Shown here: positions 32,201-46,400 of the stretch, in pieces
Numbering within the stretch: position 1 is the first letter of the stretch
How the letters are laid out: every line of letters starts with the position of its first letter
DNA from: Bugulina stolonifera
Lineage: Eukaryota > Bryozoa > Gymnolaemata > Cheilostomatida > Bugulidae
Assembly: GCA_935421135.1 (NCBI GenBank)
Contig: OW285187.1
Coordinates: 35,032,818 to 35,096,817, forward strand
DNA length: 64,000 bases
Reading direction: 5' to 3'
Made by a program: the position numbers and the translations under genes
The notes under the pieces: generated by a model
The model's input: the letters and a program-made list of their open reading frames with translations, nothing else
The model's database searches: none
Told to the model about the DNA's origin: nothing

Positions 32201-35200
32201 ATAAGCATACACAAGATATACTATATGTAGTCATGTAATTTACATAGCTGGTGTTCACTTAACCTTATCACATCACTTACATCAGTTCATATATCTGCTT
32301 AATCCATATAATATATATTATGGGTTATGCAGATGTAATACAGTATACTATACAATGTACATATATAATTTGTACATTGTATATGTGTATTATAAATGTA
32401 CATGTAATATATATACAATGTATATCTACATACACATAATATTATGATATACATTATATATACAATGTACATATTGTGATTGCGTTGGGTTTGGCACAGC
32501 ATGCAAGGTAAAGGTAAAGGCTGTATACAGAACCATTGAAGTCTGCAAATGAATATTTTAGGTAATCAGGAGTTGTCAACTCCTACTTATAACAATGCAG
32601 TTGGACAAGGCTAAAGCTATTAGAGGAAAAGGAGGGGGTTGAGGAATTATATACTGTCTATGCTGTCTATTCCAACAGGAAACCATATAATATACACTAC
32701 TGGTAGTACATGTTACAGAAACTAAAGACTGTATTAAGTATTTTAAGGGTTCCACGTACAACGCAGTAGTGCATGCACCGCTGAGAGCAACTATATATAC
32801 ATGTACATGTAGCTGCACACAATATTTTATACAAGTGCCATCAAAGATGATAGAAATGTAGATGTGGACAGATTCTGCTGCCCTATTCATATAGAAAATA
32901 TAAGAAGAGGAAAAGAAGGGTGAAAGTGCACTGAATCCAACTTATACCTGTTTGCCACGCCGGCCTTTGATTCCAGGTTCACCCTAAAATTTGACACATA
33001 CAGTAATGATATGATAGCTGCGTTATAGCAAGCAATTCCCACACTGCTCTGAACCTCAGGTAAGAAAGAGTGCATCATTGTTCTGTGCCAGCCTTACTTC
33101 CTACATCACTATGTTATCTACATCTAAGGTATAAAGGGGCCTTTTGTCAGTCTGGGAAACAATGAAGAATATTTTATCAATAGATCGGTTGTTCTTTGCA
33201 GCAGCACAAGTCTGAGATTTTCAGAGTTGAACCATATGAATATCTAATATATTAATTAGTTTGATGTTCACATGGTTCAACTCTGAAAATCTCAGACTGG
33301 GAAAATCCAAATGTGTGTAAGCTACTACCGAACATAATTCCTCTGTTTTTCCCTGATTGACCTGTACTAGCTTAGCCGATGAGCGGACTCATTTGATAGA
33401 CTCTATACTACATCAGTGAGCACAGCAAGTATAAGTTCACATCCACTACTTGGTGTCATTCTCGTAAAGAGCCAGAAATTCGCTGAGGGCACAGTGCAGA
33501 TACTGGATTACAGTGTATAAAGGCCATTTCCTTAATGCCCATCAGCTCCATAGTGCTGTATATAATACCATAGTTATACACAATGTAGAACTGATATTTT
33601 AGAATGTATCTGTGATAAATCTTACCTTTTGCCCAGGTGTTCCAGTTTCACCTTTGCTACCATCTTTCCCAGCATCACCAGGTTTACCTTGCCTTCCTGT
33701 GTCACCCTTTGGCCCTTTCTCACCCATTGGTCCTGGCAATCCAACTGGTCCCTCAACACCTGGCAGTCCTTGGGTACCAGGATCTCCTTTCAATCCAGCT
33801 TCACCCTTTCTACCTGCATTGCCAGGAATTCCAGGCTCTCCTTTAATTCCACTTTCTCCTTTAGAGCCGGAATTTCCTTTTGGACCTGGATCACCAGGTG
33901 GACCTGGTGGACCGACAATCACTTCTTTACCGCTGTCAATCATTTCTATGACTTTACCCTGAACATAGCATAAAACAGAATGGATCATGTAATCTGAATT
34001 CATTAAACATGAAATAAAGTTCTCATGATGTAAAGCATGACCTAATAAAATGAACCCACCTGATTGCCTTTCAGTCCTGTAGCACCTTTCTCTCCAGGAG
34101 ACCCTGTAGCACCTTGCTCTCCAGGAGACCCTGTAGCACCTTTCTCTCCAGGGGACCCTGCAGCACCTTTCTCTCCAGGGGACCCTGTAGCACCTTTCTC
34201 TCCCACATCACCTGATTCACCTTTCTGTCCCTGAGGTCCATGCATTCCTTTAGAACCATCCTTTCCTGGCACTCCGTCTTTGCCAGGCAAACCGGATGAT
34301 CCATCTTGCCCCTTTGTCCCATCTACACCATTTTTGCCAGGCTGACCATCTCGACCAGGTCGACCTTTTTGACCAACTTCACCAGGAAATCCCACTTGCC
34401 CTCTGGGGCCTATTGGGCCTATTGATCCCATATGGCCTTTGATACCCTTCGGGCCTGGGCGACCCGAATCACCTTTCTCTCCCTTAAGGGTCAGCACTTT
34501 AGATGTGAAACCTGGTTCACCTTTGAGCCCAGGAAAGCCCATCAAACCAGGCTCACCCTTTTGACCCTGCAATAAAGGGAATTAAATTATATGAAACAGC
34601 TGATGACAGACTGAGGGAAATCTAATATGTAATAGTATAATATCAGTATTACAACCCCGTTAAAAGACTGGAAATTGTGATATACATACTGGAACTCCAG
34701 GTGGACCACCCTTTCCTGTGATACCCTGAGGACCTGGTCTGCCAACATTTCCTTTCATCCCAGGAAGGCCAACTTGTCCATCAAGTCCTGGTAGCCCTGG
34801 CTTACCATTAGCACCATGTTCACCCTTTGAGCCAGGCATCCCAGGTACCCCTGCTTCACCCTAAAATGATGTTATAAAGTATTGATGGTAGTGATGCTTA
34901 AGGAGTGAGCACAACTCCCAGTGTTTGTATTAAATGTAAATGTGTGCAACTTTTAGCATTTCAAATATTATTTCTGTAGAAATTGTTGACAGCTACCTGT
35001 GTGAAAAATAAAGGTTTCACAATCTGTAAAATTATCTCACACAATCTCAAGCCATGTAAACCTACCCACCCATTATTTTGAAAGGCTCACACGGTATTGA
35101 GGCTAAGGAATGGTACCAAGGTGTGAGCCTACTCATAAATAAATATCAGCAGAGATTATCGGTCACCTTCAGATTGCCCTACATCTCCCAGTTTGTTGAT

Positions 35201-38200
35201 AAGCAACGCACAGAAATATTTTATTGAATGAGCCGAGAAAACAAAGCAAATGGTCATTAATGAATACAATATATGCTGTAAGCATAAAGAGCAGCATAAT
35301 ATCAACAGGAAAACAAAAAGACGCAATTAGACTTCAAGTACATCATCATTAGAAAGTAGATAATAGATTGTGTTAATTGTTTTAAGGTAATTATATAGAT
35401 TAGCACAAATATGTTTACCTTCAGCTCAATAATCCTTATTTTAATATCTCCATTATCAATGTCATTAACTATTGATCCAGATAAGCCTTGCTCCCCTTTC
35501 TCTCCCTACAACAGTGAAAGGGTTTGATTTATGTTTACATTAACTGACCATGTCTGGGGAACAATGTAATGATGCCGATATATACTGTGAAATATCTTCT
35601 ATTGTAAACTTTGGCTAGCAATGAGTTAGACCGGCAGTCGAAAACTTTAACAACATACTATTGTATCCAACACACGATATGCAGCAACTCAGGGTAACTT
35701 ATCAAGAACAAACTAGTAGGACAAATATTTACATACATATATTTACTAGTACAAATACACAATGCAGCGTCCATGAATCCAGACCTACGGTAAATACTGA
35801 TGCCTATATTGGATGTTTTAGACCACAATGTGTATACTCTATCTCAAGTAAATCATATTATATATACAAACTCCAGTCTTACTTTGATTCATTCATTTTA
35901 ATTATATGATAATGAATTCACTTTCTCCTGACTCTATAGTCTAGATGATTTATGAATGAACATCACTCCTACTAGCACTGGCTGCTCCTACAGCATTTAC
36001 AACTATTTTAGAACCATTTATTGCTGCTTATTAGGATTCCAGTTCCATAGTTGTGATTGATTACTCCCTTCTAATTCGTACTCCACTATATTTCTCCTAT
36101 ACTTCTGTTATTCCACCACTTACCTTTGCACCGGCCCCCTTTTCACCAGGTTCTCCCTTCTCTCCTCTGCTTCCCTGAGCACCCTGTCAATTATACAGGA
36201 GGAGACCCTGAGTCACAGTATAGTTCTAGGATATGTATAAATATAATATGTACAATAGACATACAATTTTACTAAACCACTGTCAATCCTGCAGACAAAC
36301 CGGCATATCTAGTAGAATAAGAAATAAATTTCACCTTTTCACCTCTTTTCCCAGGTCTTCCATCAGCCCCCTGAAAGAATGTAAACTCATGGTAATAGTA
36401 TAACCTAAAATATTAGTGTGCTATACTAAGTGCTATTACTTTGTTACACAGTTATATGACTTGTACTCTGTACACGTGCTTACGATATCAATATTTGTAT
36501 GCTATGTCCTACTGCATGGCTACAATACAATTCCTAATTGCATTACATTATTAATTATATAAAACACAGTATAAGATAATAGTATTATAATGGGGCACTA
36601 AGCTAGTAACTTACATACCATAGGGTGTATTTGATTAGCACACCAAGGAGAGAGGAGATGTTTTAGGGGTGGCATAATAATTATATTAATTACATAATAA
36701 AGATGTAGAGCTACATACTAGATATACATTATAAAGGCTTCTTGGAACTAATAGATCTACATGTAAAGCTAAGTTATTACTACATATTATTATATTGTCT
36801 TATGTATAGACCTATACAAAATATATTGTGCGTAACTTACAGGGTTTCCATGGGGACCTTCAATACCTATTGAGCCCTGAAATACAACCATAATTACTAG
36901 ATATGTTAATGGACATGTTATAGAATATACACGTACTTCTAATACGCATGTACATGTACAATGTGTACTATCTGATAGTGAATATATAATTAATACATGG
37001 AGAAAACATCATTTCTCATACATCCAATTTCTGCTGCCAACAGAAGCCAAGCTTAGGTTCCTAACAAACTCTTTATCCCAGTTATATTAATCCCAGATGG
37101 TTAAGTGAGGTTGAGAAGGCAGGCTAGGTTTTAGAAATATTACAGAGGAGAAAAGTAGAGAAAGAACAATGTGGATGCAGACAATAATATAACAATCAGC
37201 TGACTGTTTATTAGGTATACTATGTTTATACTTGAGAGGTGGAGTATTAGCATAGCCTACTAGTACATGAAAGAACTATACACCTGTGATACAGGGTATA
37301 GGCTAAGAAGGTTCTGGGGTAATTTATAGAACTGGGTACTATTTGAAACAATAATATGTTTGATTCATTGATAGAAAGGAGAAAGAGCTGACAACCACTT
37401 TACACCAGAATTTGAAATCAGGAGTAAGCATGGGTCTAGTGCTTTATAAAGCAGATATAGCAGTAGCAATATCAGCAGTAGCAATATCAGCAGTAGTAAT
37501 ATCAGCAGTAGCAATATCAGCAGTAGCAATATCAGCAATAGTAGTAATATCAGCAGTAGTAATATCAGCAGTAGCAATATCAGCAGTAGTAGTAGCAAGT
37601 AGTAACAGCAAGGCCAGGTGTTTATCAGAAATATGTTAGAGGTGAAGTTTTGAAATATTTTCCATGAAAACCATAATTATAGCAATGGATAAGATAATGA
37701 AAGCAATATAAGGAACTGTTGCAAGTTAACAGATGGAAAATAAACGCATTTGTTTGCTAAATAGTGTTAAGAATTAGCACTACAATCGTAAGTGTTAGGA
37801 TAAAGGGCAGGTAAGGTGAAAGTTCATTCAACTCTCCTGATTGAAATTTCCCAGCTGTCACCTACTGGGTTTATTACAGTGAACAAGAAAAGTAGGGGCA
37901 GTAAATAGAAACAGATTCTTCTGTTTTGTTGTTTAGTTGAAATTTATGCACTAGATATTAATAATCACAAACAGTTTGCATGTAGTTTTGTTCTGATATG
38001 TATATACGTACATGCAAGTTGACCTAGACAATAGGTAATATTAATATTGGAAGCATCTGAGGGCTAATAACTATCTCTGAGATAATTAAAGTGGGGCTTC
38101 ACTCCAGCAGATCATCTGCTAATAAGCTTACAAATTAGTATATTGTACACATATCCATGCTGATATGTAAATGTATGTAATTTATAATAAGATAATATCT

Positions 38201-41200
38201 ACATAGTAATTTGGTACAAGTCCACAGCAATGTAGATTGAGTGAAGAGTAACTGTTTTCTGTTCTAAGCCAAATAGTTCTTTGTTGACTTGATAAAGGTA
38301 TTAGTGATCCTAATAGGGGTTCATGCCTTGATTAGATAACTCCACAAACTCACAGAAAACGTAAGAAATCCAGGTTCTAGGTCAAAGTAGGTACTGCAGG
38401 TACGCAGGTACTGAGATACACACAAATTTTCAATCAAAGAGTTTAGGCCAAGGCCAAATTAATGACATTATTACAGCAAATTATATTAGCAGGTAAACAT
38501 TGTAGCAAAGCAGTTATTCTATCACTTCTATTTGAAAATAAACCATAAAAAAGTCACTCTGTTAGAAAGTAATTACAAACCGGCCATCCTGGAAAGCCAT
38601 TTGGCCCTCTTTCACCCTGGAAAATATTACAAACATGTTTGTGTTCAAGTTTCCTACATCTATAGTGACATCTCCAAGTAGTACCTCAATACACCCTTCA
38701 CTATGAGTGCATGGTAATCTGGCTGGTGGTGCAACACACCAGTTTTATGAGCTATTGTGGGAACCTAGACACCTTCTGTATGCATATGCCAGACTCCATA
38801 GCCTTAGTTCCCAGTACTATTTTAGATAGACCTACAGCCTACAACCTATCAGCACATGTAGTTTGGATCATGGGCTTTCTAACAGAACATTTTGATTGAT
38901 TATCTACTATTACATAATGATATGATTACACCTGTGCACACTAGTATACCCCACAAAATTCATTCATGTTTTACACCTTGCTAATAGTAGTTAATTATAG
39001 CTTGTCAGGGCAACAATGTCCCACCATCTTAGACAGGTATGGTTTATGGTGTCAATATTACTACTAGCCAGACACTAGGTTCATCCCCTGAGGAAGAAAC
39101 ATACATGTATAGCTTATATGGTGTGCATAGCAGAATGTGGTGCTGAAAACTGGACAATGGGAAATTACCACCCATATGTATGTATGCACAGAATATAGGA
39201 GTGGGAGGAGGGATGTATAGAGTACATAGTAGTTGGCTTCCCATTACCAGTAGAGAAAGAGAGAGAGGAGAGAGAGAAAGCACACAGACACCATGCCACA
39301 TATTTATATATCTATTACAGAGCCACGTGTCTGAGAGCTCCAAGTTTGAAGAGAGTAAAAGGCTGGATCCAAGTCTATAAGCAGTATATAAGCAGTGCAG
39401 TACACAGTCTATTGCTATAAGCTAGCAGCACTCACTAATTTCTTACCTTTCTACCTGGCCACCCAGGCATTCCAATAGGGCCCTGTAATACCACATTGCA
39501 TAATAGGATATAGATATAATAATTTATTTCATATGTAAAAATATAGTTCTGTACTTGACTAGGCTACATAATGCTATCACTATACAATATTGTCTTTTCT
39601 AGCAACTTTGAGCATCTGTTATAAAACTATGAGATTATTTCTTAGTTCAGTCTACAAGCTGCCAGCTATAAACTTGTTTACTACAATACAACAGCTCATT
39701 GGTTACACAGTTTCTAGTAGAAGATATCTTAATTAGAGATATTATACTATTTGCTGCTAATTTAGACTTTGTGCAATCATTTCACAGTATTCACTGTAAT
39801 TGCAAGTGTAAATATTGATAATCATAATTTATAAACGTCACAATGTAAATGTCTAGCAGTATTATAGACTATTTGTTCCTTCTACTCTACTCTAGGTGAT
39901 TGTAGGAAGGCTATAATTAAGAGCAGGTTTAGTGTTCCCAATAAGTTGGTCATTTCGTTTGAACATGTGTGACTCCTAATCTAACACATGCTCCCATTCC
40001 ATCTATTTTACTCATCAAAACTACATAAGTAAATAATTCATAGACCGGTAATTGTTTTCAAAATTTCAAAAATAGAATGCTTTAATCAAATTTCCTGTTA
40101 TCCCAAAACATCATTTTAGCCTATAATAAAAGTATAGTACTATAACAGTATAGTATACAGAGGTAGAGATTGTCTGCTATTAGTAATCTCATTATCAGTG
40201 ACTAAATTGTTTCCTATTGACAATCAGTTGATTGTTGAATGAATAATCTAATCAAGTACAAGCAAGTACTGCCTCTATCCAGAACAGAGAACACTGGTAC
40301 AGACTTTTATCTGCCCAGACTTAGCCTACAGTTATGTAGAGCCCCTTTGTAAAAGATATGAGACTGCATTTATCTTTCACCTGTATGATTTGGACTCTCA
40401 TTCAATACTGCTTACAAATGATGAACATTAATGCTTTGAAATGAAATTAAATTAAAAATCTTCATTTAGTAGCCACATTTCCATGAGCTGTAACATTAGC
40501 CTTTGTTCCAAACTTTCTACACATGACTCAGGTTGGGATTGTAATTCAATCCATGGTATTTTGCTGCAATTGGGAACTTTTAGAGTGTATAACAAGAGAG
40601 CCCAGGTTGCATCCTCATCACTATATACATTGTAATATCGTATGTACAATCTATAATGTAACAGCATTTGCACCCGCTGAACTACATACAATGTAGCCTA
40701 TATTATATATAAATTCATACCTTGACACCAGATTCTCCCTTGTCACCTTTCTCCCCTGTAATAAATAATTACAAACATGTTAATATTATTATTATTCAGC
40801 AAAGTGAATCGATATTTAATCAAGATCATGTAAAGTTGCAAAACACTGCAAGCGTTGCAATCTTATCTTCAAGAGCCAAGACTACGCTAATTGCACAGCA
40901 CTTGGCGTAAGCTTTCACAGTATGGGGTTAGATAAACCTGTATATTTCAGGCAACTCATGGCAAATAACATGCGTGCGCAGCTCTAGTCTACTCTTCCAT
41001 GTGTGCTACAATCTATTTGTCCATCTCAACAGCATTACTGTTTTCTACTTTTCTCTGAACATAAAGGACTAATCAATCTATCTTTTCAACATAGCTATCA
41101 TGCAGGACGGCACATTGGTGTCCCATACTAACAGGTTATGCCAAACACCGCAATTAGAAAAGGAATTTTCTTGTCACATAGTATTTAGCTCTGCGGCAAA

Positions 41201-43460
41201 CCTCATTATCGTGTTGGAACTGTCGTGTCGTGTTGCTTCTAAATTGTACATGCAAGCAAGCAGAGGGAAGTATGAGACTTGGAGAGTAAATAATTGGTGC
41301 CAGCTCAAGGTCAAATGCTTTAGATATACAACGCTGCCTCGTAATAGCCTATGTGTAGGCCTATATATACATGTAGATAGCGGAGTAGTAGAAAGAGACT
41401 TGGCCTACCTGGTGGACATAAGCAGTTGGTCATGGCAAGATTTTTTGGAGATCTTGGTTGTCTGGAGAGGAAGTTGTCTGTTGTAGGTTGAGTTGTTGAG
41501 TTCAACGCCTGAAATCAAATAATTTGGTGAGTAAAAAGCAGTCCAGTGACATGATAGGGATATATTAATATACCTCTTCACCTAAGTGGTAGGCCTACAT
41601 ATACCAAACTGACATGGTTGACAGCTAAGGATTTGAGGTAGAATAGACATACTTGGCTGGTGCCAGTAAAAACCAATGGCATTGCTTTTCTGGTTATGAC
41701 ACTCACCTAGTGGTTTGTTGTCATTTGAGTTTAATTTTCAAACGTTAAGAGAGTTTATAAACAAACAGTGGATAGCTTGGTGTGGGCAGACTACCACATT
41801 CATTCACAAAAGTTATATACATGTATATATTATGCTATGTAGATGGTGTTAGACCTAAAGGAGTGCATTTGTTTGCCAACCTGTATCTTGTTGCATACAT
41901 ATCAAATATCTAAATAATTTCAATTGTTTGTTGTACGGTGTACTAGAGTATTGTTTGGATGGGAATATGCAATGTTTCATTGTATTCACTAGCAGTTAGT
42001 CAGAGAGAAATAATACTGTCTAACATAAATCTGATTGCCAAAAACTATCCTTATTTTGTCATATTATACTATTACAATATTGTGCATAAATATGTTATAG
42101 CAATAGGGATAATAATACTAGTATTTAACTGTAAAAGAAGTAGGCCTGTTATGTGCATGCAACCTAATAATAACATTGCTGTTATTCAAATTCAACAAAA
42201 TTTTATGAAGTTTTAATAAATTTCTATAATTCAAAACTATATGAGCAGCATAAATAGGCCTACAACTGTATTGAGAGCAATGGTGTTGATGAATTGTAAA
42301 ATAGACATAAATGGATTGACTACTATAACAGGGTATCTAGGATTTACTACACTGGTTTATTGCAGTGCTCAATAAAATGATTATTACAACCAAACAGGCT
42401 TATTTTCAATTACAACAGTAATGATATGGGTGAGCAATTTATTGTCATAAACAAAAGCACATTTTTGTAAGCATTTGAATGAACATACACAACTATGCAA
42501 TGCAGGTCATTGTTATGACTTTAACTGAAGTTATGATTTTATTTACGTTCTTGAAATTCCAATTCATAAATTCAATAAGAATTGGGTTCACATGGATTGT
42601 ATGAGCATTGCATAAGTGACCATTTGTTTTCTATGGTTTTTACTTTGCATCTGCAATAGACTCTATCAGTCAAGAGCAAGGAGTAAATTACAAGCACATA
42701 CATCTAGTAGGTCCTGCTGATTGAACTGCCATGCTAAATACTACATTGTATTTGTTACAGAACAGATGGAAACATAAAGGGTGCTTTGGCGCTTCTTCCT
42801 GGAATTATTCTATGCTTTATACTACTATTACACCTTAATCTCTAGCTTACAATATTACCATTGATGAGCAAAGAGTGCAGGAACTGTGAATGTTATAGCC
42901 AAATAATTAATATTACCTGTAAGCAATGTTATGGTATAACTGTTATCTGTCAACTGGTACAACATTCCTAAGCAGACATCAAGCAATTGCGAAGTAGGCC
43001 TACTTGTATTATTACGATCTGAACTTACCTTCATTAGTTCTTGTGATACAGTATTCTTAATACTATCCTGAAGAGTGAAGTTAGCATCTATAATATGCCC
43101 CAGTTTAAGCTTAGCTCTCTCCTCTTCCAGACTACTAATCCTTTGCTCCAGCACGTGGGAATTTAGCATTGTGTAAGACAACACTCCAGCTAGCGACAGG
43201 GTCAACAGTAAGTGAATAATAAAGTGAAAATTATATAAACAGGTTCCAAATGATGTATTCGCATTGAAGCCGGATACTTGTTTATTCCTATCTTTCCTCT
43301 GTGTAACTGAGTTATTTGACTTTGGACATGAACAACACGAGCCAGAGGTTTCGGCTGTTGGTAGATTGAGCATCTTCTGACTCCCTTCAGTTGGTGATCG
43401 AGTGAAGTATGTTGAGAGAAATTCCTGACTGTTCCTGCTCGTCATCAGTTTTTTATGCAT
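29224..43460 (-). CDS. Transmembrane collagen, type XIII/XXIII/XXV (MACIT) family
   Basis: Type II membrane protein whose ectodomain forms collagen triple helices at the cell surface, in cell-matrix adhesion. Twenty-two exons: 43460-43029, 41508-41409, 40755-40721, 39482-39447, 38616-38581, 36876-36841, 36370-36335, 36183-36124, 35505-35419, 34860-34690, 34566-34060, 33958-33626, 32983-32948, 32169-32062, 31834-31772, 31467-31432, 30760-30725, 30583-30530, 30331-30260, 29847-29722, 29565-29512 and 29286-29224, giving 838 residues. Most are 36, 54, 72, 108 or 126 bp and start with a full Gly codon, as in collagens. Order: cytosolic tail, membrane segment, coiled coil, then Gly-X-Y blocks split by short interruptions ([38 protein letters not shown]). 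The C-terminus [16 protein letters not shown] matches the conserved end of types XIII, XXIII and XXV. The exon at 32169 could instead start 6 bp upstream (CAG|ATAAAG). Confidence 0.93.
30085..30162. repeat. 33-bp inverted repeat in collagen intron
   Basis: Arms ATTATTGATCATAATGTAAA and its inverted match enclose a short loop near 30120. A small foldback element is likely. Confidence 0.7.
31186..31287. repeat. 16-bp GTGTGCTCCACACCGC array
   Basis: About six copies in a collagen intron. The unit is itself partly palindromic (CACAC..GTGTG). Confidence 0.92.
32220..32940. other. Collagen intron, AT-rich with ACATGTACAT words
   Basis: No exon seen. TATACAATGTAC and TACATGTACA words recur between 32340 and 32480, forming loose inverted repeats. 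Confidence 0.45.
33209..33298. repeat. 32-bp inverted repeat in collagen intron
   Basis: Arms AGTCTGAGATTTTCAGAGTT (continuing GAACCAT) and the inverted match surround an AT-rich loop of about 26 bp. Confidence 0.75.
34060..34566 (-). CDS. Largest collagen exon with 9-residue internal repeats
   Basis: A 169-codon collagenous exon, far above the usual 36-108 bp and probably a fusion of ancestral small exons by intron loss. Near its 3' end five units of 27 bp (34076-34204) encode GEKGATGSP with single changes, so the triple helix has grown by in-frame tandem duplication. An interruption ([11 protein letters not shown]) lies near its start. Confidence 0.9.
36880..38580. other. Collagen intron with 15-bp array
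   Basis: An array of AATATCAGCAGTAGC units spans about 37455-37597. The rest is unique. The frames through the array on both strands (repeats of AIS or ILLL) are artefacts. Confidence 0.6.
39484..40720. other. Collagen intron, no feature seen
   Basis: Unique AT-rich intron between exons 40755-40721 and 39482-39447. An open frame on the minus strand (40691-40452) has no collagen pattern and is not supported. Confidence 0.45.
41510..43028. other. First collagen intron, no feature seen
   Basis: The 1.5-kb intron after the membrane exon is AT-rich. I see no exon with both splice sites and no array. Confidence 0.45.
43029..43460 (-). CDS. Collagen first exon: cytosolic tail, membrane segment, coiled coil
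   Basis: Encodes 144 residues. The ATG at 43460 is the first after an in-frame stop. Residues 1-77 are polar with a Cys cluster (CCSC, 42-45) and no signal peptide. Residues 78-98 form one hydrophobic membrane segment. Residues 99-122 ([17 protein letters not shown]) look like a trimerising coiled coil. The next exon has RQPR (about 160-163), a minimal furin motif; members of this family are shed from cells by furin-type cleavage, so shedding here is an inference. Confidence 0.9.
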
Positions 43461-46400
43461 GCTGCTGTGTTGGCATTGTGAATCCGTCAGCACTTAGTAT
43501 GTTTCAGTTACAGTACCAAGTATAAATGCATGGCAATTTCTACGTAGTTCATCTTATTCTAAAGTAGCACTAATATTCCACACAATATTCCATACATACA
43601 ATATACACAATTTCATGTGAGTGTATCTGTATGTTGTAATTTCTAATTGTTATTGTAAAACTAGAAAGGATGAAAACAATAAATTATTATATATATATTA
43701 TATTATAATAATATAAATATAAAATAATTATTGAATAAAATAAAACTGAACTCAAACTGTCGTGTTCTGACTACAGCAAGCTGAGGATCATCCTGATATT
43801 AATAGAAGCAGGTACAGTCCGTTTGTCCAGCTTTGCTTTCAATACACCGAAAGTGTACCCTTTATGACTTCTGCATCAGACAGTAGAGTATAATAACTGC
43901 AGGGAAGAGTGCAGACAAAATTTCTACACGTGAGCAACCTGTCAGAGTTGACTTTAGTTTGTATTATTAAAACGGTGAGCAATAGGGAAGGCCCTTTCCA
44001 AATCGGAATATTGATCACAGGCTAACACCTGTTTACGTACACATGATTGGCCAACGTTGTTGGCGATCAGACAACTCCAAACTATTACACGATTTGACCG
44101 AGAGAGAGGAGAAAGTAACTCCATGGTTTCTATAGAGGTAGGAATACCTACAATATACCTCTATGATAGGAGAAAGTAACTCCATAGTTTCTGACCACAG
44201 TGAAATTGATGCAACGTCACAGAGCTACCTCTATGGTTATCTCCAAAGTGCTACAGTAACCATAGAGGTAACACCCCATAGAGCAGGAACTCAAAAATTT
44301 TCCGCTATTAAACGCCGATTGGTCACTTGATGCCAGTTTTCCCCACGGGCGGCCATGATGCGATGGGGATTTCGTCTGTTTGTTTACATTAGTTACCATT
44401 ACAATTATATATAAAACATAAAACTTTTCAACGCTGTTATTTACAGATACTATTTGTGTAAAATGTTTTGAATTTATATCTAAACTGTTTAGTAACATCT
44501 CTGCTTCTTCACAATGATAGTGATTTTAAAAATCTCTTTGTAAAATAGGACTTTACAGAGAAATAAGAATGAATGTTCACTCGACCAAATAATACTAGTA
44601 ACCGACTAGCGCGGCAGCGTATATCAGTAGAAAATCTGTGAATGCGTTGATTGGTTAACCAAAATAAAGCCGCATGTTATTGGGTATTAAAATCTCTAAT
44701 CGCTAACATGATAGGCTTATTGTACAGAATTATCTACCCATAAAGGACTTTCAATAGCACGCGGACAATTCTATTTATTTCAAGAAATGAGCATGGAGCT
44801 AGTTGTACTAATGGCATTCCTGGAACAATAGTTATACAATCTCATATAGTTAACATTGGTGTAATTGCAAGAGTATACTTTGGGTTTCTTTGGACTAACA
44901 GTGTGGTTAGTAGGAATACAGTACGGTTGCTGTGAGTTGGAACTGGAAAGACAATGAAATAAATTCAATTCTTATTAGTAGTTATTTATTCTATTATAAT
45001 TATTGTTGTAGAAATATTGTTGTTGTAAAATTAAAAATTTACTTCATAATAAATAGTATAATAATTTTAATTAGCCCAGAAGTTATAGCAAGTATCATTG
45101 TTTAAAATTAATAAGCACATTCATTTATCTAGTAATAGTGGAATCTCTCGGTACTGTTAGTGATTGATTGATTGAGGCTGAGTTAAATTAACTTTGCTCA
45201 CTCCACTGTCACTGCTGTACCTATAGTAATGGTAATAGGCTACTACTACGTAGTAAATATAGTAATACTATCAGGTGAAGTTGTGATCGCGACTCACTAG
45301 CAATTTATTACAATAGTCACAGATCAAAAACACTCACTCATCAGATCAGTGACTATACCTACTAACTATTATTTTATTAATTCAGGTGATTTCCATAGAC
45401 TATTAATCAACATGAACATGTTTATCATTGAATTGATTATATTTATATAATTATTTTATAATATTAATATTTGTGATTGTAAATTAATTTTTTTGTGATA
45501 ATAAGTGTAATAGGCCTATTATGATTATAATTATTGTAATTGTGCTATAGGCCTATCAGCATTACTTTGAATGTTAGTATAGGCTAACTTTATATTGCTA
45601 GGAAATTTATTTAAGAACTCTGTAAACTATGACTTTGTTTCGCAGATGTGAACTTTCCTTTGTCCATTCCTGTCTATAGTTTGATTCCGAGGCTTTGTAG
45701 TATCTAATTGCATAGCGCAGTTAATAGCCTAAATACATTATAATCAAAGATCTACACCAGCTTAGCATAATCTTAGAATGGTTTCAAGCTAAACTATAAC
45801 TGAAAGGAAAGATGATATGGAAGGAAAAATCTAAATTTATTAGGGCTGTTAATTAGTCATTAAACATTATAATGTAGAACATTGAATAGTCTTATGCAAG
45901 TTTATAGGCCTACGTCATTTATTTAATTTCTTAGTAACAGTTTGTTTAACCACAACTTTCCTAGCCTTTCTACCTGCAATAGAATAGGTGCAGGTTGAGT
46001 TGTAGCATTGATTTTTTATCTATAGGTTGGAGATTAAAGTGAAATCTGGATACCACGATGCACATTGCCACAACTCTATGTGTGGTGCTCATCTATCATA
46101 CCCATCAAGTAGGTTATGATTATGAACTCTTTTCCTGGGACTCGTGCACACAAACTGTAACAACTGCTTTCCAATTAGAAATGGGTTTCACGGTTAAAAT
46201 GAGATGCTTGATTTAATTAAGGCTTGTTGTTTTGTATATATGTGTGAGAATGTACTTGGTAGATTTCTGTCGTCTATTATAGAGCTGTTATGGATTTAAT
46301 TCATAGGTAACATCCAGGGTGATCAACTATATCAACATATATGTCTTATCGAAATCGTACTTTATTTTACTCTGATATAATGTGATGCCAATTTGGCAAG

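Noticed and set aside
33612..33973. Plus-strand Pro/Ser-rich frames over the collagen exons
   Set aside because: Antisense shadows of Gly-X-Y coding sequence.
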